A stretch of 64,000 bases of DNA from Kappaphycus alvarezii (Eukaryota > Rhodophyta > Florideophyceae > Gigartinales > Solieriaceae). The stretch lies in the NCBI GenBank assembly GCA_002205965.3, contig NADL03000538.1, positions 248,001-312,000 of the forward strand, read 5' to 3'. Numbering within the stretch: position 1 is the first letter of the stretch; each line of letters starts with the position of its first letter. Shown here piece after piece: positions 47,679 through 57,418 of the stretch. Below the pieces are notes generated by a model. It was not told the DNA's origin and ran no database searches. It saw only the letters and a program-made list of their open reading frames with translations. Position numbers and translations under genes: made by a program.

Positions 47679-48469
47679 ACTCCCTGTGCAGCCATCGCAT
47701 GATGACTTTGCAGATGGGTTGTCAACTCCTTGGCCAAATTCAAATAGCTTTGGCAACCGCGTGAGGCGATGTCGTAGAGCAAGATCGGCTTACCGTGGCT
47801 AGGCGCCTCGGACAATCGGACATTGCGAGGAATGATGGAGCGAAAAACCCGGCCCTGAAAATGCGAACGCACATCTTCCACCACCTGACGTGCGAGATTA
47901 TTCCGGGTGTCAAACATGGTGAGCAAGACACCCTCTACCACCAGCTTCGGATTGGCCCCGTTTCGCACCATGTCGATGGTTCGAAGAAGCTGGGTCATAC
48001 CTTCGAGGGCGTAATACTCCGTTTGCAACGGAATCAGCACGGAGTCCGCGGCACTCAAGGCGTTGACCGTCAGAAGACCCAGAGACGGAGGACAATCGAC
48101 GAGAATAAGTTCAAACTGGTCTCTGACATCGCCCAACGCCTCACGCAGACGAAAGAAGCGATCCTCAACCGAGGCGAGAGCAAGGTCGGCGCCGTAGAGG
48201 TCAGGCCCAGCCGCAACCAAAGTGAGATACGGCAACTCCGTACGACGAAGGAGGCGAGACATCGCTACCTTGCCCTCCAACGCGGCATAAATCGACTTTT
48301 CAAGGCTGGCCGGTCGATGACCAAGACCGCTCGTCGCATTGGCCTGAGGATCGAGATCGACGAGCAAAACACGTTGCTCACCTGCTGCGATAGACGCCGC
48401 GAGATTGATTGCGGTCGTGGTTTTACCCACACCACCTTTTTGGTTGGCGATGGTTACGATTCGCGCCAT
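47675..48469 (-). CDS. parA: chromosome partitioning ATPase ParA
   Basis: ParA is the Walker-type ATPase that moves ParB-parS complexes. The 264-residue protein has the deviant Walker [18 protein letters not shown] near the N-terminus, the [12 protein letters not shown] segment, and [16 protein letters not shown] as Walker B. It is a short chromosomal type without an N-terminal HTH domain. It is the first gene of parA-parB and lies close to a perfect parS site at 48666. Confidence 0.96.
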   Translation of the reverse strand: MARIVTIANQKGGVGKTTTAINLAASIAAGEQRVLLVDLDPQANATSGLGHRPASLEKSIYAALEGKVAMSRLLRRTELPYLTLVAAGPDLYGADLALASVEDRFFRLREALGDVRDQFELILVDCPPSLGLLTVNALSAADSVLIPLQTEYYALEGMTQLLRTIDMVRNGANPKLVVEGVLLTMFDTRNNLARQVVEDVRSHFQGRVFRSIIPRNVRLSEAPSHGKPILLYDIASRGCQSYLNLAKELTTHLQSHHAMAAQGV

Positions 48470-48665
48470 GGCTAAACCCTCCTCTACCGGCGTCGCATCG
48501 GCGCTCGGTCAACTTGACCCCGAATGTATCCATTCGCCCCGACAAGATGACTAAGGAAAGAGCGGTAGATGGATTGAGACCTACCGTCAATCGAAAAGTG
48601 GTTCGGAACTTCGACGGAAGTTTGCGAGCCTCAAGAAGAGTCTTCTAAAAACCGACGAGTAACGA

Positions 48666-48681
48666 TGTTTCACGTGAAACA
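48666..48681. promoter_or_regulatory. parS centromere site
   Basis: TGTTTCACGTGAAACA is an exact match to the bacterial parS consensus. It is in the 259-base gap between divergent parA and rsmG, about 10 kb from dnaA. I noticed no second exact copy in the window. Confidence 0.96.
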
Positions 48682-48728
48682 GGAGCTTTATTTTTGACGA
48701 CGACGACCTTAACCCTCATCGTAGAACC

Positions 48729-49313
48729 GTGGCGTTTGCTGAAACAATTCGCGAGGTACTTCTACCTTTTCGATCGTACCTCGACACGCGAGCGCTAGAG
48801 CAACTCGTTCTCCACTGGACGATGATCCAACGGTGGAGCAAACGGCTCAATCTCACCTCGATCCACGACGGCGATACCGCTGCATGGTTCCATTACCGAG
48901 ACAGTCTCGAGCCCCTGCGTATGGTTGACGGTGGGCCTTGTGCGGATATCGGATCCGGTGCTGGTTTCCCGGGGATCCCGATGGCGATCCTCCGCCCCGA
49001 CATCCAGATGACTCTTGTTGAACCCCGCCGAAAACGCGCCTCATTCCTGCGTTCGGTCGTCGCAGAACTCGACTTGAAGCACGTGGAGGTTCTCGAGGCC
49101 CGCGCTTCGCAACTGATACCTGAGCAATATTCCACGGTTGTAACCCGAGCAACATTTTCGGATCCGCAGGATCTCAAGGCTCTTCGACGTTGCTGTATTC
49201 CCGGAGGAGCTGTAGTGGCCCTCAGGCGGTCGAGTAGCGATGCTTCCGGATCACGCGTCTACAGCTACGCGCTTCAAGATCAGCCCCGTGTGCTCGAAGT
49301 TTGGCGGGTTTGA
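48729..49313 (+). CDS. rsmG: 16S rRNA (guanine527-N7)-methyltransferase
   Basis: RsmG (GidB) methylates G527 of 16S rRNA using S-adenosylmethionine. The SAM motif is CADIGSGAGFPGIPMAI. Other family residues are RWSKRLNLTSIHD near residue 35 and TLVEPRRKRASFLR after the SAM loop. The GTG at 48729 gives 194 residues; no clear ribosome site is seen. It runs opposite to mnmG and overlaps its 3' end by 34 bases, unlike the usual co-directional mnmG-rsmG order. Its promoter region contains parS. Confidence 0.9.
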   Translation: MAFAETIREVLLPFRSYLDTRALEQLVLHWTMIQRWSKRLNLTSIHDGDTAAWFHYRDSLEPLRMVDGGPCADIGSGAGFPGIPMAILRPDIQMTLVEPRRKRASFLRSVVAELDLKHVEVLEARASQLIPEQYSTVVTRATFSDPQDLKALRRCCIPGGAVVALRRSSSDASGSRVYSYALQDQPRVLEVWRV

Positions 49314-51208
49314 CGGTTGCCAGCTGGCCGATGGCTCATCACGCGTAAAATCGCTAGCGCCGCTGGCGTCATACCGGGGATCCTCGACGCTTGTGCGAGA
49401 CTCTCCGGCCGCACACGCTCAAGCTTCTCTTGAACCTCGAGCGATAACCCCGGCGTATCGCGAAAGGATAACTCCCTCGGCAAACTGACCGCCTCAAGTT
49501 CGCGGCATCGCTCAACTTCCCTGGCCTCGCGTTCGATGTAGCCGCGGTAGCGGATCTCTTCTTCAACCGCCTGGACACAAGCCGACGAAAAGTCGCGACC
49601 TAAGCCAACCCCGTCGAGAATGCTCCGAAGACCCACCCTGGGTCGACGAACAACGTCCTCAATCGTCGACCCAGCATCCTCAACGCCGACTCCTGTGCAT
49701 GCATCGGTGCCGGCGTGCTGGCCTTGAACCGCGATGGCATGAAGATCTTCACGACCCAAACGACGGGCTCGACAAAGCGCACGAAGCCGTTCTCGCTCTG
49801 CCTGACGAGCTCGTGCACCCCTTATGCGTTTGTCGGTGAGCAAACCCAATCGAGACGCCAACGAAAATAAACGCTCCTCGGCATTTCCTTCACGCAACAT
49901 GAGTCGGTGCTCGGCGCGTGATGTAAAGATCCGATACGGCTCGTCGACGCCTTGCGTGACGAGATCATCCACCATCACACCGAGGTAAGCCTGGTCACGC
50001 CTAGGCCTCCAACACGGATCTCCATTGAGCCACTGGACGGCATGCAAACCCGCCAACAAACCCTGCGCCGCAGCCTCTTCATACCCGCTCGTCCCATTGA
50101 TCTGACCGGCAAAGAAAAGACCGGCGCAACGCTTGTACATCAGGTCAGGCGTGAGCTGCGTGGGGGGCGCGTAATCGTACTCGACGGCATAGCCGTACTG
50201 CAGTACTTCGCATCGCTCGAGTCCGTGTATCGTCCGAAGAAACGCAAGTTGGCTATCTCGCGGAAGACTCGTGGAAAGACCGTTGGGATACACCCGATCA
50301 CTCTCCAGCCCCTCTGGCTCAAGGAAGATCCCGTGCCGATCACGGTCCGGAAAGCGCACCACTTTATCTTCGAGTGACGGGCAGTAGCGTGGACCCAAAC
50401 CTTCAATAATACCCTGATAAAGCGGCGATCGAGGCAACGCCTCTTGAACACAGGCATGCGTCCTCGGATTCGTCGCCGTCAGCGCGCAATGGACCTGAGG
50501 CAGGCTGTTTGCGACCCGATCGAAGCTGAAGGTCGGTCGAGGCTCGTCTCCAGATTGTTGATCGAGGGCATCCCAACGGATGCTGTCTGCCGCCAAACGT
50601 GGTGTCGTGCCGGTTTTGAAACGTCCGAGCTCGACGTTGAGCGAGCGTAAGGCATCAGACAACCGCGACGCGGGTGCATCGTCGATTCGTCCGCCTTTGA
50701 AGCGCTCGTCGCCTATATGGCATAAACCATTCAGAAACGTGCCTGTCGTCACAATCACCGTTGCAGCCCGCAGCTCCCCCCCACGACGAAGCCGAATCCC
50801 TACGAGGCGCTCACCGTTTCGCAGGAAGTCGACGACCTCCCCTTCCATCAGCGTTAGACCATCTTGACCTGCGAGTACTTCCGTCATGACCTCGCGGTAG
50901 CGATCGGAGTCGGCCTGGCAGCGCGTTGAACGCACAGCGGCCCCTCGACTTTGGTTCAGACGGCGGTATTGGATCCCGGTTGCATCGGCCACACGGCCCA
51001 TGGCACCGCCCAACGCATCGATTTCTCGGACCAGATGACCTTTACCCACTCCACCGATGGCCGGATTACAGCTCATCTGCGCAACCCGATCGGCGCGCAT
51101 GGTCACCACGACCACACGGGCTCCAAGCCGGGCCGCCGCCAAGGCCGCCTCGCAACCTGCATGCCCCGCGCCGATGACCGCCACATCCCACGACTTCCTG
51201 TCTGTCAT
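49280..51208 (-). CDS. mnmG: tRNA uridine-5-carboxymethylaminomethyl synthesis enzyme MnmG
   Basis: MnmG (GidA) is an FAD enzyme that, with MnmE, modifies the wobble uridine of several tRNAs. ATG 51208 is seven bases after the mnmE stop and opens DVAVIGAGHAGCEAA, the FAD-binding site. Other landmarks are MSCNPAIGGVGKGHLVREIDALGG, GTFLNGLCHIG, LKTGTTPRL-like GRFKTGTTPRLAADSI, and FTSRAEHRLMLREGNAEERL near the C-terminal half. The last residues (after ILRVMSHRP) appear as an extension that overlaps rsmG on the other strand. Confidence 0.96.
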   Translation of the reverse strand: MTDRKSWDVAVIGAGHAGCEAALAAARLGARVVVVTMRADRVAQMSCNPAIGGVGKGHLVREIDALGGAMGRVADATGIQYRRLNQSRGAAVRSTRCQADSDRYREVMTEVLAGQDGLTLMEGEVVDFLRNGERLVGIRLRRGGELRAATVIVTTGTFLNGLCHIGDERFKGGRIDDAPASRLSDALRSLNVELGRFKTGTTPRLAADSIRWDALDQQSGDEPRPTFSFDRVANSLPQVHCALTATNPRTHACVQEALPRSPLYQGIIEGLGPRYCPSLEDKVVRFPDRDRHGIFLEPEGLESDRVYPNGLSTSLPRDSQLAFLRTIHGLERCEVLQYGYAVEYDYAPPTQLTPDLMYKRCAGLFFAGQINGTSGYEEAAAQGLLAGLHAVQWLNGDPCWRPRRDQAYLGVMVDDLVTQGVDEPYRIFTSRAEHRLMLREGNAEERLFSLASRLGLLTDKRIRGARARQAERERLRALCRARRLGREDLHAIAVQGQHAGTDACTGVGVEDAGSTIEDVVRRPRVGLRSILDGVGLGRDFSSACVQAVEEEIRYRGYIEREAREVERCRELEAVSLPRELSFRDTPGLSLEVQEKLERVRPESLAQASRIPGMTPAALAILRVMSHRPAGNRQTRQTSSTRG

Positions 51209-51215
51209 CGCACTC

Positions 51216-52592
51216 TCACTTGCCAATACAAAACTCGTCAAAAATACGGTCGAGTAGAGCCCCCTCGACATCACGACCGAGAAGGCGCCCGAGCGCATGA
51301 ATCACCCGTTCGAGTTCGCTGGTCTTCACATCCAAGGGTGCCTCGGCCGCCCCATGAAGGCGATCGAGAGCACTCAACGCCTCATCGATCGCTTCAAGAT
51401 GCCGACGACGGTACGCGATCCTCCCAGCACCGACGACCGAGGGGTCAAGCGTCCGGTAGACCTGGTCACGCAACGTGCTCAGACCCTTCGAGCTCGGTGC
51501 AGACACCGCTCCTAGATAACCCCAGCCCCGACGCCGAACTTCTTGCTCAAGCTCGGCCAGCTCCGACGACGTCACCAGGTCGGTCTTGGTGAGCACAACA
51601 CCTCCGTGCTTCCCACCAAAACGCAAGACCGCACGGTCGAAGCTCTCATCGGGCCAACGCATAGCATCGGTCGGCGAAAGCCATAGGGCGAAATCGGCTT
51701 CGACGATACGTCGCTTTGCCAACGCCACGCCGCGCTCCTCGAGATGATCTGACGCCACACGCAAACCCGCGGTGTCCCACAACGAAAACCGGTGGTGACC
51801 CGCATTCACTGAAACCTCAATCGGATCCCGCGTGGTCCCAGGTTCGGCGTCCACCAGCGCCCTCTCGTCGTCCATCCACGCGTTCAACAGCGTCGATTTC
51901 CCAGCGTTCGGTGGGCCACAGAGCACCACCGACCGACCGCCGCGCGCACGTCCATCCGCCTCGTTACGCCATCCTCTTAAAAGCTTTTCAATCGCTTCAA
52001 GCTCTAGATAATGATCGGTTGTAATCTCTTCATCATCCAAATAATCACTAAAATCGATCGCGGCCCTCCAATCCGCAACGACTTTCTCCACGCGCATGGT
52101 CACATCACGCACCAACGACGAAAACTCACCCGTGCTCTGGAGCAGCGCAAATTCTCTGTCGGCCTCACTTTCAGCGGCAATCAGATCTGCAACCGCTTCA
52201 ACTTGAAGCAGATCCATCCGCCCCCCGATGAACGCACGCTCGGTGAACTCTCCCGGCTCGGCGTGACGAGCTCCAAGCTCTCGGCAACGCCCGAGCAAGG
52301 CCTGAACTACCAGCGGCGAACCATGGGTGTGAAATTCGACGATGTCTTCACCGGTGTAGGAGCGTGGTCCTGGCATCGCCACGATCATGGCGTGATCAAT
52401 CGGCCGGCCACCAGCACCTTTCAACGACCGTAATCTGAGAACTCGAGGTGGTGGCAACGTACCGGCAACCCCCTCAGCGATAGCAAAGGCTTTCTCACCC
52501 GAGAGGCGCACCACCGCTAAGGCCGCATGGCCACTTGCCGTAGACTCGGCAACGATTGTTTCCCCAAAACCACCCACTCCGCGTCGAACCAT
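51216..52592 (-). CDS. mnmE: tRNA modification GTPase MnmE
   Basis: MnmE is the GTPase partner of MnmG. The N-terminal formyl-THF-binding domain has ETIVAESTASGHAALAVVRLSG and PRSYTGEDIVEFHTHGSP. The G domain has G1 GPPNAGKSTLLN, G3 DTAG, and G4-type TKTD. The protein ends with the family hallmark FCIGK. It is the first gene of mnmE-mnmG and is divergent from the bactofilin gene at 52736. In most bacteria it is in the same run as yidC-jag; here lspA, lgt and bactofilin lie between. Confidence 0.96.
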   Translation of the reverse strand: MVRRGVGGFGETIVAESTASGHAALAVVRLSGEKAFAIAEGVAGTLPPPRVLRLRSLKGAGGRPIDHAMIVAMPGPRSYTGEDIVEFHTHGSPLVVQALLGRCRELGARHAEPGEFTERAFIGGRMDLLQVEAVADLIAAESEADREFALLQSTGEFSSLVRDVTMRVEKVVADWRAAIDFSDYLDDEEITTDHYLELEAIEKLLRGWRNEADGRARGGRSVVLCGPPNAGKSTLLNAWMDDERALVDAEPGTTRDPIEVSVNAGHHRFSLWDTAGLRVASDHLEERGVALAKRRIVEADFALWLSPTDAMRWPDESFDRAVLRFGGKHGGVVLTKTDLVTSSELAELEQEVRRRGWGYLGAVSAPSSKGLSTLRDQVYRTLDPSVVGAGRIAYRRRHLEAIDEALSALDRLHGAAEAPLDVKTSELERVIHALGRLLGRDVEGALLDRIFDEFCIGK

Positions 52593-52735
52593 GGTGGGGA
52601 TGAGCCATACTCGTTCGCTTTCGTCAATCGTTCAACGGTGCAGAAAAACGTGACGCCACCCTCCGAACTTGAGATGAAGAACGAAGGTTGCAGTGGCAAC
52701 TCGAAACCCAGAAACCCGACCGACAAGGATCAACC

Positions 52736-53164
52736 ATGGCACAACGACGTGAACTCCCCTCGGACGTCAACATCAACGACGTCCACACGATACTCGGCCC
52801 CGAAAGCACATTCGAGGGTAAGCTCGCCTTCGACGGCACTGTGAGGATCGACGGCAAATTCAAAGGTGAAGTCCAAACCGACAACACATTGGTGATCGGC
52901 CAAGGCGCACGGGTCGAGGCGAGCGTAAGCGTCGGCAACATTATCGTCAACGGCGAAGTCCAAGGCGACATCAATGCCAAAGAGTCCGTTGAAATTCACG
53001 CGACCGGTCGGGTACGGGGCAATATTTCTACCCCTCAACTCATGATCGCAAAAGGGGTGGTTTTCGAAGGCAGCTGCAAGATGGAAGATCTCCAAAAAGC
53101 CGGGAAGGTCACCCTGCTGTCCAATTCCAAAAACGACGATGGGAAACCGGACGGAAAGAATTAA
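52736..53164 (+). CDS. bactofilin cytoskeletal protein
   Basis: Bactofilins polymerise into filaments that guide cell shape, and in myxobacteria help place ParABS. The 142-residue protein has the right-handed beta-helix repeats typical of the fold: FEGKLAFDGTVRIDGKFKGEV, LVIGQGARVEASVSVGNIIVNGEVQGDI, VEIHATGRVRGNI and LMIAKGVVFEGSC. Short disordered ends flank it. ATG 52736 has AAGGAT upstream; the frame is open to 52688 but the extra residues are unlike the family. Its position within 5 kb of parAB is notable. Confidence 0.93.
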   Translation: MAQRRELPSDVNINDVHTILGPESTFEGKLAFDGTVRIDGKFKGEVQTDNTLVIGQGARVEASVSVGNIIVNGEVQGDINAKESVEIHATGRVRGNISTPQLMIAKGVVFEGSCKMEDLQKAGKVTLLSNSKNDDGKPDGKN

Positions 53165-53178
53165 AGCGCGGTACTCCG

Positions 53179-54009
53179 TCAAACCGCAGCAGCATTCGGT
53201 TCCTGGCGCCTGACCTCAAATCGGCGACTTCGCAGCGCGAAAAAAAGCACCACAGCCGTCGCAGCGACCGCTAGCGATATCCACTGCGACGTCGAAAGCC
53301 CGTAATAAAGGCCGCGCTCCCTATCGCCTCGAAGCACTTCGATGAGAGATCGAATAGGCGCGTACAGCGCCAGCCAACATAAAAAGAGCTGGCCGTGAAA
53401 TCGCTTGTAACGCCGAAACCAAAGCAGAAACGCGAACAGCACAAGTTCCACTCCAGATTCGTAGAGCTGCGTGGGATGAACCGCAAGAGGCTGTTCGGAC
53501 GCCCCAACAACCAAATCCGTCTGCTGCTGGATGTGTACCATTGAGTGCAAAGGAAACTCGATACCCCAAGGCAGTTCGGTCGGCTTCCCGAAGCAACATC
53601 CTGCAGCCAAACACCCAAGGCGACCGAAAGCATGTCCCAGCGCGAGATACGGGACCAGGATATCGACGATCTTAAAATAATCGAGGCGATGCTTTCGACA
53701 GTAATAAATAATCATGACGGCCGCCGCGATGAAGCCACCATAGAAAACAACCCCACCGCGCCAGAACAGAAGGATATCGATCGGATTCGCGAGGTACTCG
53801 TCCAACTTCGTGAATACAAACACCACGCGAGCGCCAATGATCCCAGCGACCAAAGCTAAAAAAGCTATATCAGCTATCTGCTCCGGATTCTCACCCTCGC
53901 GACCAGCCTGACGCCGCGACAGATTCATCGCCAGAAGAAACCCTCCAGCGATCAAAACACCGTAAACATGAATAGGAAAACCAAAGATTTCAAAAAAAAC
54001 AGGGTGCAT
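53179..54009 (-). CDS. lgt: prolipoprotein diacylglyceryl transferase
   Basis: Lgt adds diacylglycerol to the lipobox cysteine. The 276-residue protein has seven membrane helices. It shows HVYGVLIAGGFLLAM near the start, WRGGVVFYGGFIAA, and the conserved arginine in GHAFGRLGCLAAGCCFGKPTELPWGIEFP. The HPTQLYES motif (substrate site) follows. It is the last gene of the rpmH-rnpA-yidC-jag-lspA-lgt operon and lies three bases after lspA. Confidence 0.94.
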   Translation of the reverse strand: MHPVFFEIFGFPIHVYGVLIAGGFLLAMNLSRRQAGREGENPEQIADIAFLALVAGIIGARVVFVFTKLDEYLANPIDILLFWRGGVVFYGGFIAAAVMIIYYCRKHRLDYFKIVDILVPYLALGHAFGRLGCLAAGCCFGKPTELPWGIEFPLHSMVHIQQQTDLVVGASEQPLAVHPTQLYESGVELVLFAFLLWFRRYKRFHGQLFLCWLALYAPIRSLIEVLRGDRERGLYYGLSTSQWISLAVAATAVVLFFALRSRRFEVRRQEPNAAAV

Positions 54010-54012
54010 TAA

Positions 54013-54624
54013 TCAGGCCTCGGCATCCGAGGAAGGGTCCGTCAAACTAACGCTTGACTCCTTCAGAAAAAACATTTCTGCCATCATAATGATCACTCCA
54101 ACAGTGATCGCCGAGTCCGCGACGTTGAAAGTGGGCCAAGCGTAGACGTCGTAATAATGCCAATCGATAAAATCGATGACGTAACCCAGCCGGATCCGAT
54201 CGACAAAGTTCCCCAAAGCACCGCCAAAAACGAGCATCAAGGCGCTACGAAGCCATCGATTCACCCGAGAGGCCCGGTGAAAGTAATACACGATAAAAAT
54301 CATCGCTACGATTGAAACCAACGTAAAAAACGGGTCACGAAACCAGGCCGGCGCTGTAGCCAAAAAACTCCATGCAGCACCCGGGTTCTCGGCGTAAATA
54401 AAAGACCAAAAATTTTCGATGACCACGACCGGATCGGAACGCGTTGGATGCTTAGTCCACAAAAAACGATCTAGACGCTCCCCAAAACCCTCTGCTGGTT
54501 CACCGAAGATCGGGTCAAAGGCTCGAGTAAGATTAGCGACCGCCCAATACTTGCTCATTTGGTCACCGAGCACCACGAGTCCCGATACCAGAGCAAAACG
54601 CCGCCACATCGTAACCGCGCTCAT
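54013..54624 (-). CDS. lspA: signal peptidase II (lipoprotein)
   Basis: LspA removes the signal peptide of diacylglyceryl-prolipoproteins. Catalytic aspartates lie in GGALGNFVDRIRLGYVIDFIDWH and PTFNVADSAITVG. YAENPGAAWSF is the third conserved box. There is an expanded periplasmic loop (about 30 residues more than E. coli) before it. ATG 54624 with GAGG upstream is used; longer frames would overlap the end of jag. lspA and lgt together let the operon mature lipoproteins from start to end. Confidence 0.92.
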   Translation of the reverse strand: MSAVTMWRRFALVSGLVVLGDQMSKYWAVANLTRAFDPIFGEPAEGFGERLDRFLWTKHPTRSDPVVVIENFWSFIYAENPGAAWSFLATAPAWFRDPFFTLVSIVAMIFIVYYFHRASRVNRWLRSALMLVFGGALGNFVDRIRLGYVIDFIDWHYYDVYAWPTFNVADSAITVGVIIMMAEMFFLKESSVSLTDPSSDAEA

Positions 54625-54649
54625 AGGCCTCGTCGTCTCGTGAGCGCTG

Positions 54650-55651
54650 CTATTGCTCGTCGTCATCATCCATATCGTCGGTGTCATCGACATCGGGAAT
54701 AATCAGAAGCGGCCGATACAACCCCCCGCCTTGAGAACGGGTGGAGACCTCATCGACGTCTTGGAGAGTAATGTGAAAGATCCGTCGGTCGTGGGCAGAC
54801 ATCGGCGATAACCGTACCACCTTTTCTTCTTCTTTTGCCCGTTCAGCGAGTTTCACCGCAAGTTCAGCCAACGCGCTTCGACGACGATGACGATAACCAG
54901 CAGCGTCAAGAACGATATGTTGATCGCCTTCCTCGTCACCGCGATCCACGATCCTATTGACCAAAAACTGCAAAGCAAGCAACTGCTCGCCCTTTTTCCC
55001 GATGAGTTTTTCGAGGGAGTCGCCCCGAAGATCAAAGTGGATCTCGTCTTCGTCGTCTTGAACCCGGATGTTTTGCATCGCAAAACCCAAATGCTCAAGA
55101 AGCTCCGCAATCACTTCCTCTGCGCGCGCCGCCCGCGAAGACGGTTTGGCGTCGATTGCCTGACGCGGTTGATAATCCGATGGAGGGAAAACACTCAGAT
55201 TCAAAAGATTATCGATACCCTCATCGTTTGAAGCGCTACGCTGATCTGGACGCCGTGAGCGACCACGGTTTCCCGGCTGGCGCCGGCGATCTTGGTCACG
55301 ACCACGATGTTCTCCACGGCCACGCCGAACCCGCGCGTCGCTACCGCCTCGACCACGGTGCGTACGGCTGCGCCGTGTATGACCATTTCCGGATGGGATA
55401 TCTCTTTCGACTTGATCCGGAACTTGATCTCGTCGGGGAGGCTCGTCCTCACAGATCTCGTCAGCACTCGGCAACGACGCTTTTCCGCCCTCCCGAGCAA
55501 CGTCGACCACAATCACCACTCGACGATCTAAACCTTCCCCCTCTTCGGAAACTACGTCGTAACGCAATTCGGAGCGCGAAATGTCAAGATACTCACAGGC
55601 CTTAATCGCAGCCTCGGCAGCGCTTCGACCTTCAAAGGTTTCCTTGCCCAT
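54650..55651 (-). CDS. jag: Jag/SpoIIIJ-associated RNA-binding protein (Jag-N, KH, R3H)
   Basis: Jag (KhpB) is an RNA-binding partner of YidC-type insertion and cell-division control. ATG 55651 has GGAGAAAAG directly upstream. Residues 1-55 form Jag-N (GKETFEGRSAAEAAIKACEYL). A long linker rich in Arg, Gly and Asp follows. The KH domain contains LEKLIGKKGEQLLALQFLVNRI. The R3H domain contains RRRSALAELAVKLAERAKEEEKVVRLSPMSAHDRRIFHITL. An acidic tail DVDDTDDMDDDDEQ ends it. Confidence 0.94.
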   Translation of the reverse strand: MGKETFEGRSAAEAAIKACEYLDISRSELRYDVVSEEGEGLDRRVVIVVDVAREGGKASLPSADEICEDEPPRRDQVPDQVERDIPSGNGHTRRSRTHRGRGGSDARVRRGRGEHRGRDQDRRRQPGNRGRSRRPDQRSASNDEGIDNLLNLSVFPPSDYQPRQAIDAKPSSRAARAEEVIAELLEHLGFAMQNIRVQDDEDEIHFDLRGDSLEKLIGKKGEQLLALQFLVNRIVDRGDEEGDQHIVLDAAGYRHRRRSALAELAVKLAERAKEEEKVVRLSPMSAHDRRIFHITLQDVDEVSTRSQGGGLYRPLLIIPDVDDTDDMDDDDEQ

Positions 55652-55750
55652 CTTTTCTCCGGACGACTCGGTTAAACACGGGGACAATGACGCGGTCTTC
55701 GTCGAGGTATCGGCCGTGGGACCGCCGTACATGAACGTTGTTGGAGGCTA

Positions 55751-57418
55751 TTATCGTTGACGGTTGATAACGAGCTGCTGGACGATCGTCAAGACGTTGT
55801 TGATCAAGATGTAGAGAACCAAGCCGCTCGGCAGTGCAAACATGAAGAACGTGAACATAATCGGCATCATGATCATCATCATCTTCATCTGCTGATTATC
55901 AACGGCCGCCGGCTGAAGCCGCTGCTGAAGAAACGTAAAACCGCCCACAGCAACTGCCAAAAACGGAATAGGTTCAGCCGCGGTCAAATCATCGATCCAC
56001 AAGAACGGTTGTTGGTAGAGATCCACCGATGTCCAAAGACTCCGATAAAGCGCAGCCCAGATTGGCATCTGCAAAAACAACGGTAAGCACCCTCCAAGAC
56101 CAACTCCGTGCTCCCTAAAAAGCTTCGCTTGTTCGATCTGTTGCCGTTCACGGTCGTTTTCATGCTGCTTCTTGATCTTTTCGATCTCAGGCCGAAGCAG
56201 CTGCATTTTCTTCATCGACATCGCGCTTCGATACGTGACCGGGAAAAGCGCGAGCTTAACGACCAGCGTCAGGCCGATAATTGCAAGCCCCCAATTCCCC
56301 ATCCAGCCATGAAACAGGTTTAATAAAAAAACCATAGGCCGGGCGATCGCTCCAAGCGGGATCCCCCAAAGATCGTACTCGATGACTTCTTCGAGCCGCG
56401 GGTCGACGGCTTCCAAAACATCATTTCGTTTTGGACCAGCGAACAACGTGAACTCCTGGGTCCAGCGTTCACCCGCCTTCAAGTCTTTGATCGGATAGTT
56501 CAACGTCGTTAACGCCGTCCGATCCTTACCGCGCATCGTGCAACGGAGATCAGCGTTAGTCGATTGAGCCACCGCCGCGATCACAAAGTACTGACGGTCA
56601 ATTCCAGCCCACTTTACACCAGCCGACGTATCGATCGCGTCTTCTTCCAGACTCGACACCAACTCTCGATCCACCCCACCTTCGTAAAAGCATAAACCAC
56701 TAACCACGTCCGCTGTCGGTGCGAACATGCTTCGATCACTCCCGACTTGATGCAAGCCCATGTTAATGATTAGGCGGCCATTGACAGACCGTTGACTCTG
56801 ATTGGTGAGCACAAATTCATAGCGCAATGAATAGCTATCATCGATAGGATCGATCTTGACGCGAACATCCAATTCTTCGCTCGCACCACCAAGATCAAGA
56901 CCCACATCATCAACAAAATCGAGAACAGGCGGTGAAACGCCATCGATTTCTAAAGCCAAAGCACCCTGGTTCTTCTCGGCCGGCCCTTCATCCGCCACCA
57001 ACGACACCGGTCGGCCATCGTCACCGTCCATCGAGGCTTCCGTGTAATCGACCAGCTCGAGCGACGTATAGGCAGCGCTGATGTTGCTGAGTGATCCTCG
57101 AAGTTTGCCCGTCGTAAAGCTTCGAGAACGACCCGTGATCGGCACAGCGGTGATTTCAGATAGCGAGCCATCCGAACCTGAACCGTTCAAATCCAAGTCA
57201 CTCAAAGACTCTTCCGTGTCAGGTCGGGGTTCAGCCTGATCGACGTTTTTGTCTTCGCTCCCGGAACCCGTTTCCTTCTTTCCAACCCGATCCGATTCCG
57301 ACGTCTTTGGGGGCTGAACCGGAATCGGCTTCGGAAAAAGCAACTCCCAGCCGATAAAAATCCCCAAACTCACCGCAACCGTCAAAACTAACCGCTGCTG
57401 TTCACCGAGCTTATCCAT
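55751..57418 (-). CDS. yidC: membrane protein insertase YidC
   Basis: YidC inserts and folds inner-membrane proteins, including F0 subunits a and c. The 555-residue protein has an N-terminal helix (LVLTVAVSLGIFIGWELLF), a large periplasmic domain (about residues 60-350), and the C-terminal five-helix core with GNWGLAIIGLTLVVKLALFPVTYRSAMSMKKMQ, a cytosolic hairpin, and FLQMPIWAALYRSL. The start ATG 57418 overlaps the rnpA stop by eight bases. No yidD gene separates rnpA and yidC. Confidence 0.95.
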   Translation of the reverse strand: MDKLGEQQRLVLTVAVSLGIFIGWELLFPKPIPVQPPKTSESDRVGKKETGSGSEDKNVDQAEPRPDTEESLSDLDLNGSGSDGSLSEITAVPITGRSRSFTTGKLRGSLSNISAAYTSLELVDYTEASMDGDDGRPVSLVADEGPAEKNQGALALEIDGVSPPVLDFVDDVGLDLGGASEELDVRVKIDPIDDSYSLRYEFVLTNQSQRSVNGRLIINMGLHQVGSDRSMFAPTADVVSGLCFYEGGVDRELVSSLEEDAIDTSAGVKWAGIDRQYFVIAAVAQSTNADLRCTMRGKDRTALTTLNYPIKDLKAGERWTQEFTLFAGPKRNDVLEAVDPRLEEVIEYDLWGIPLGAIARPMVFLLNLFHGWMGNWGLAIIGLTLVVKLALFPVTYRSAMSMKKMQLLRPEIEKIKKQHENDRERQQIEQAKLFREHGVGLGGCLPLFLQMPIWAALYRSLWTSVDLYQQPFLWIDDLTAAEPIPFLAVAVGGFTFLQQRLQPAAVDNQQMKMMMIMMPIMFTFFMFALPSGLVLYILINNVLTIVQQLVINRQR

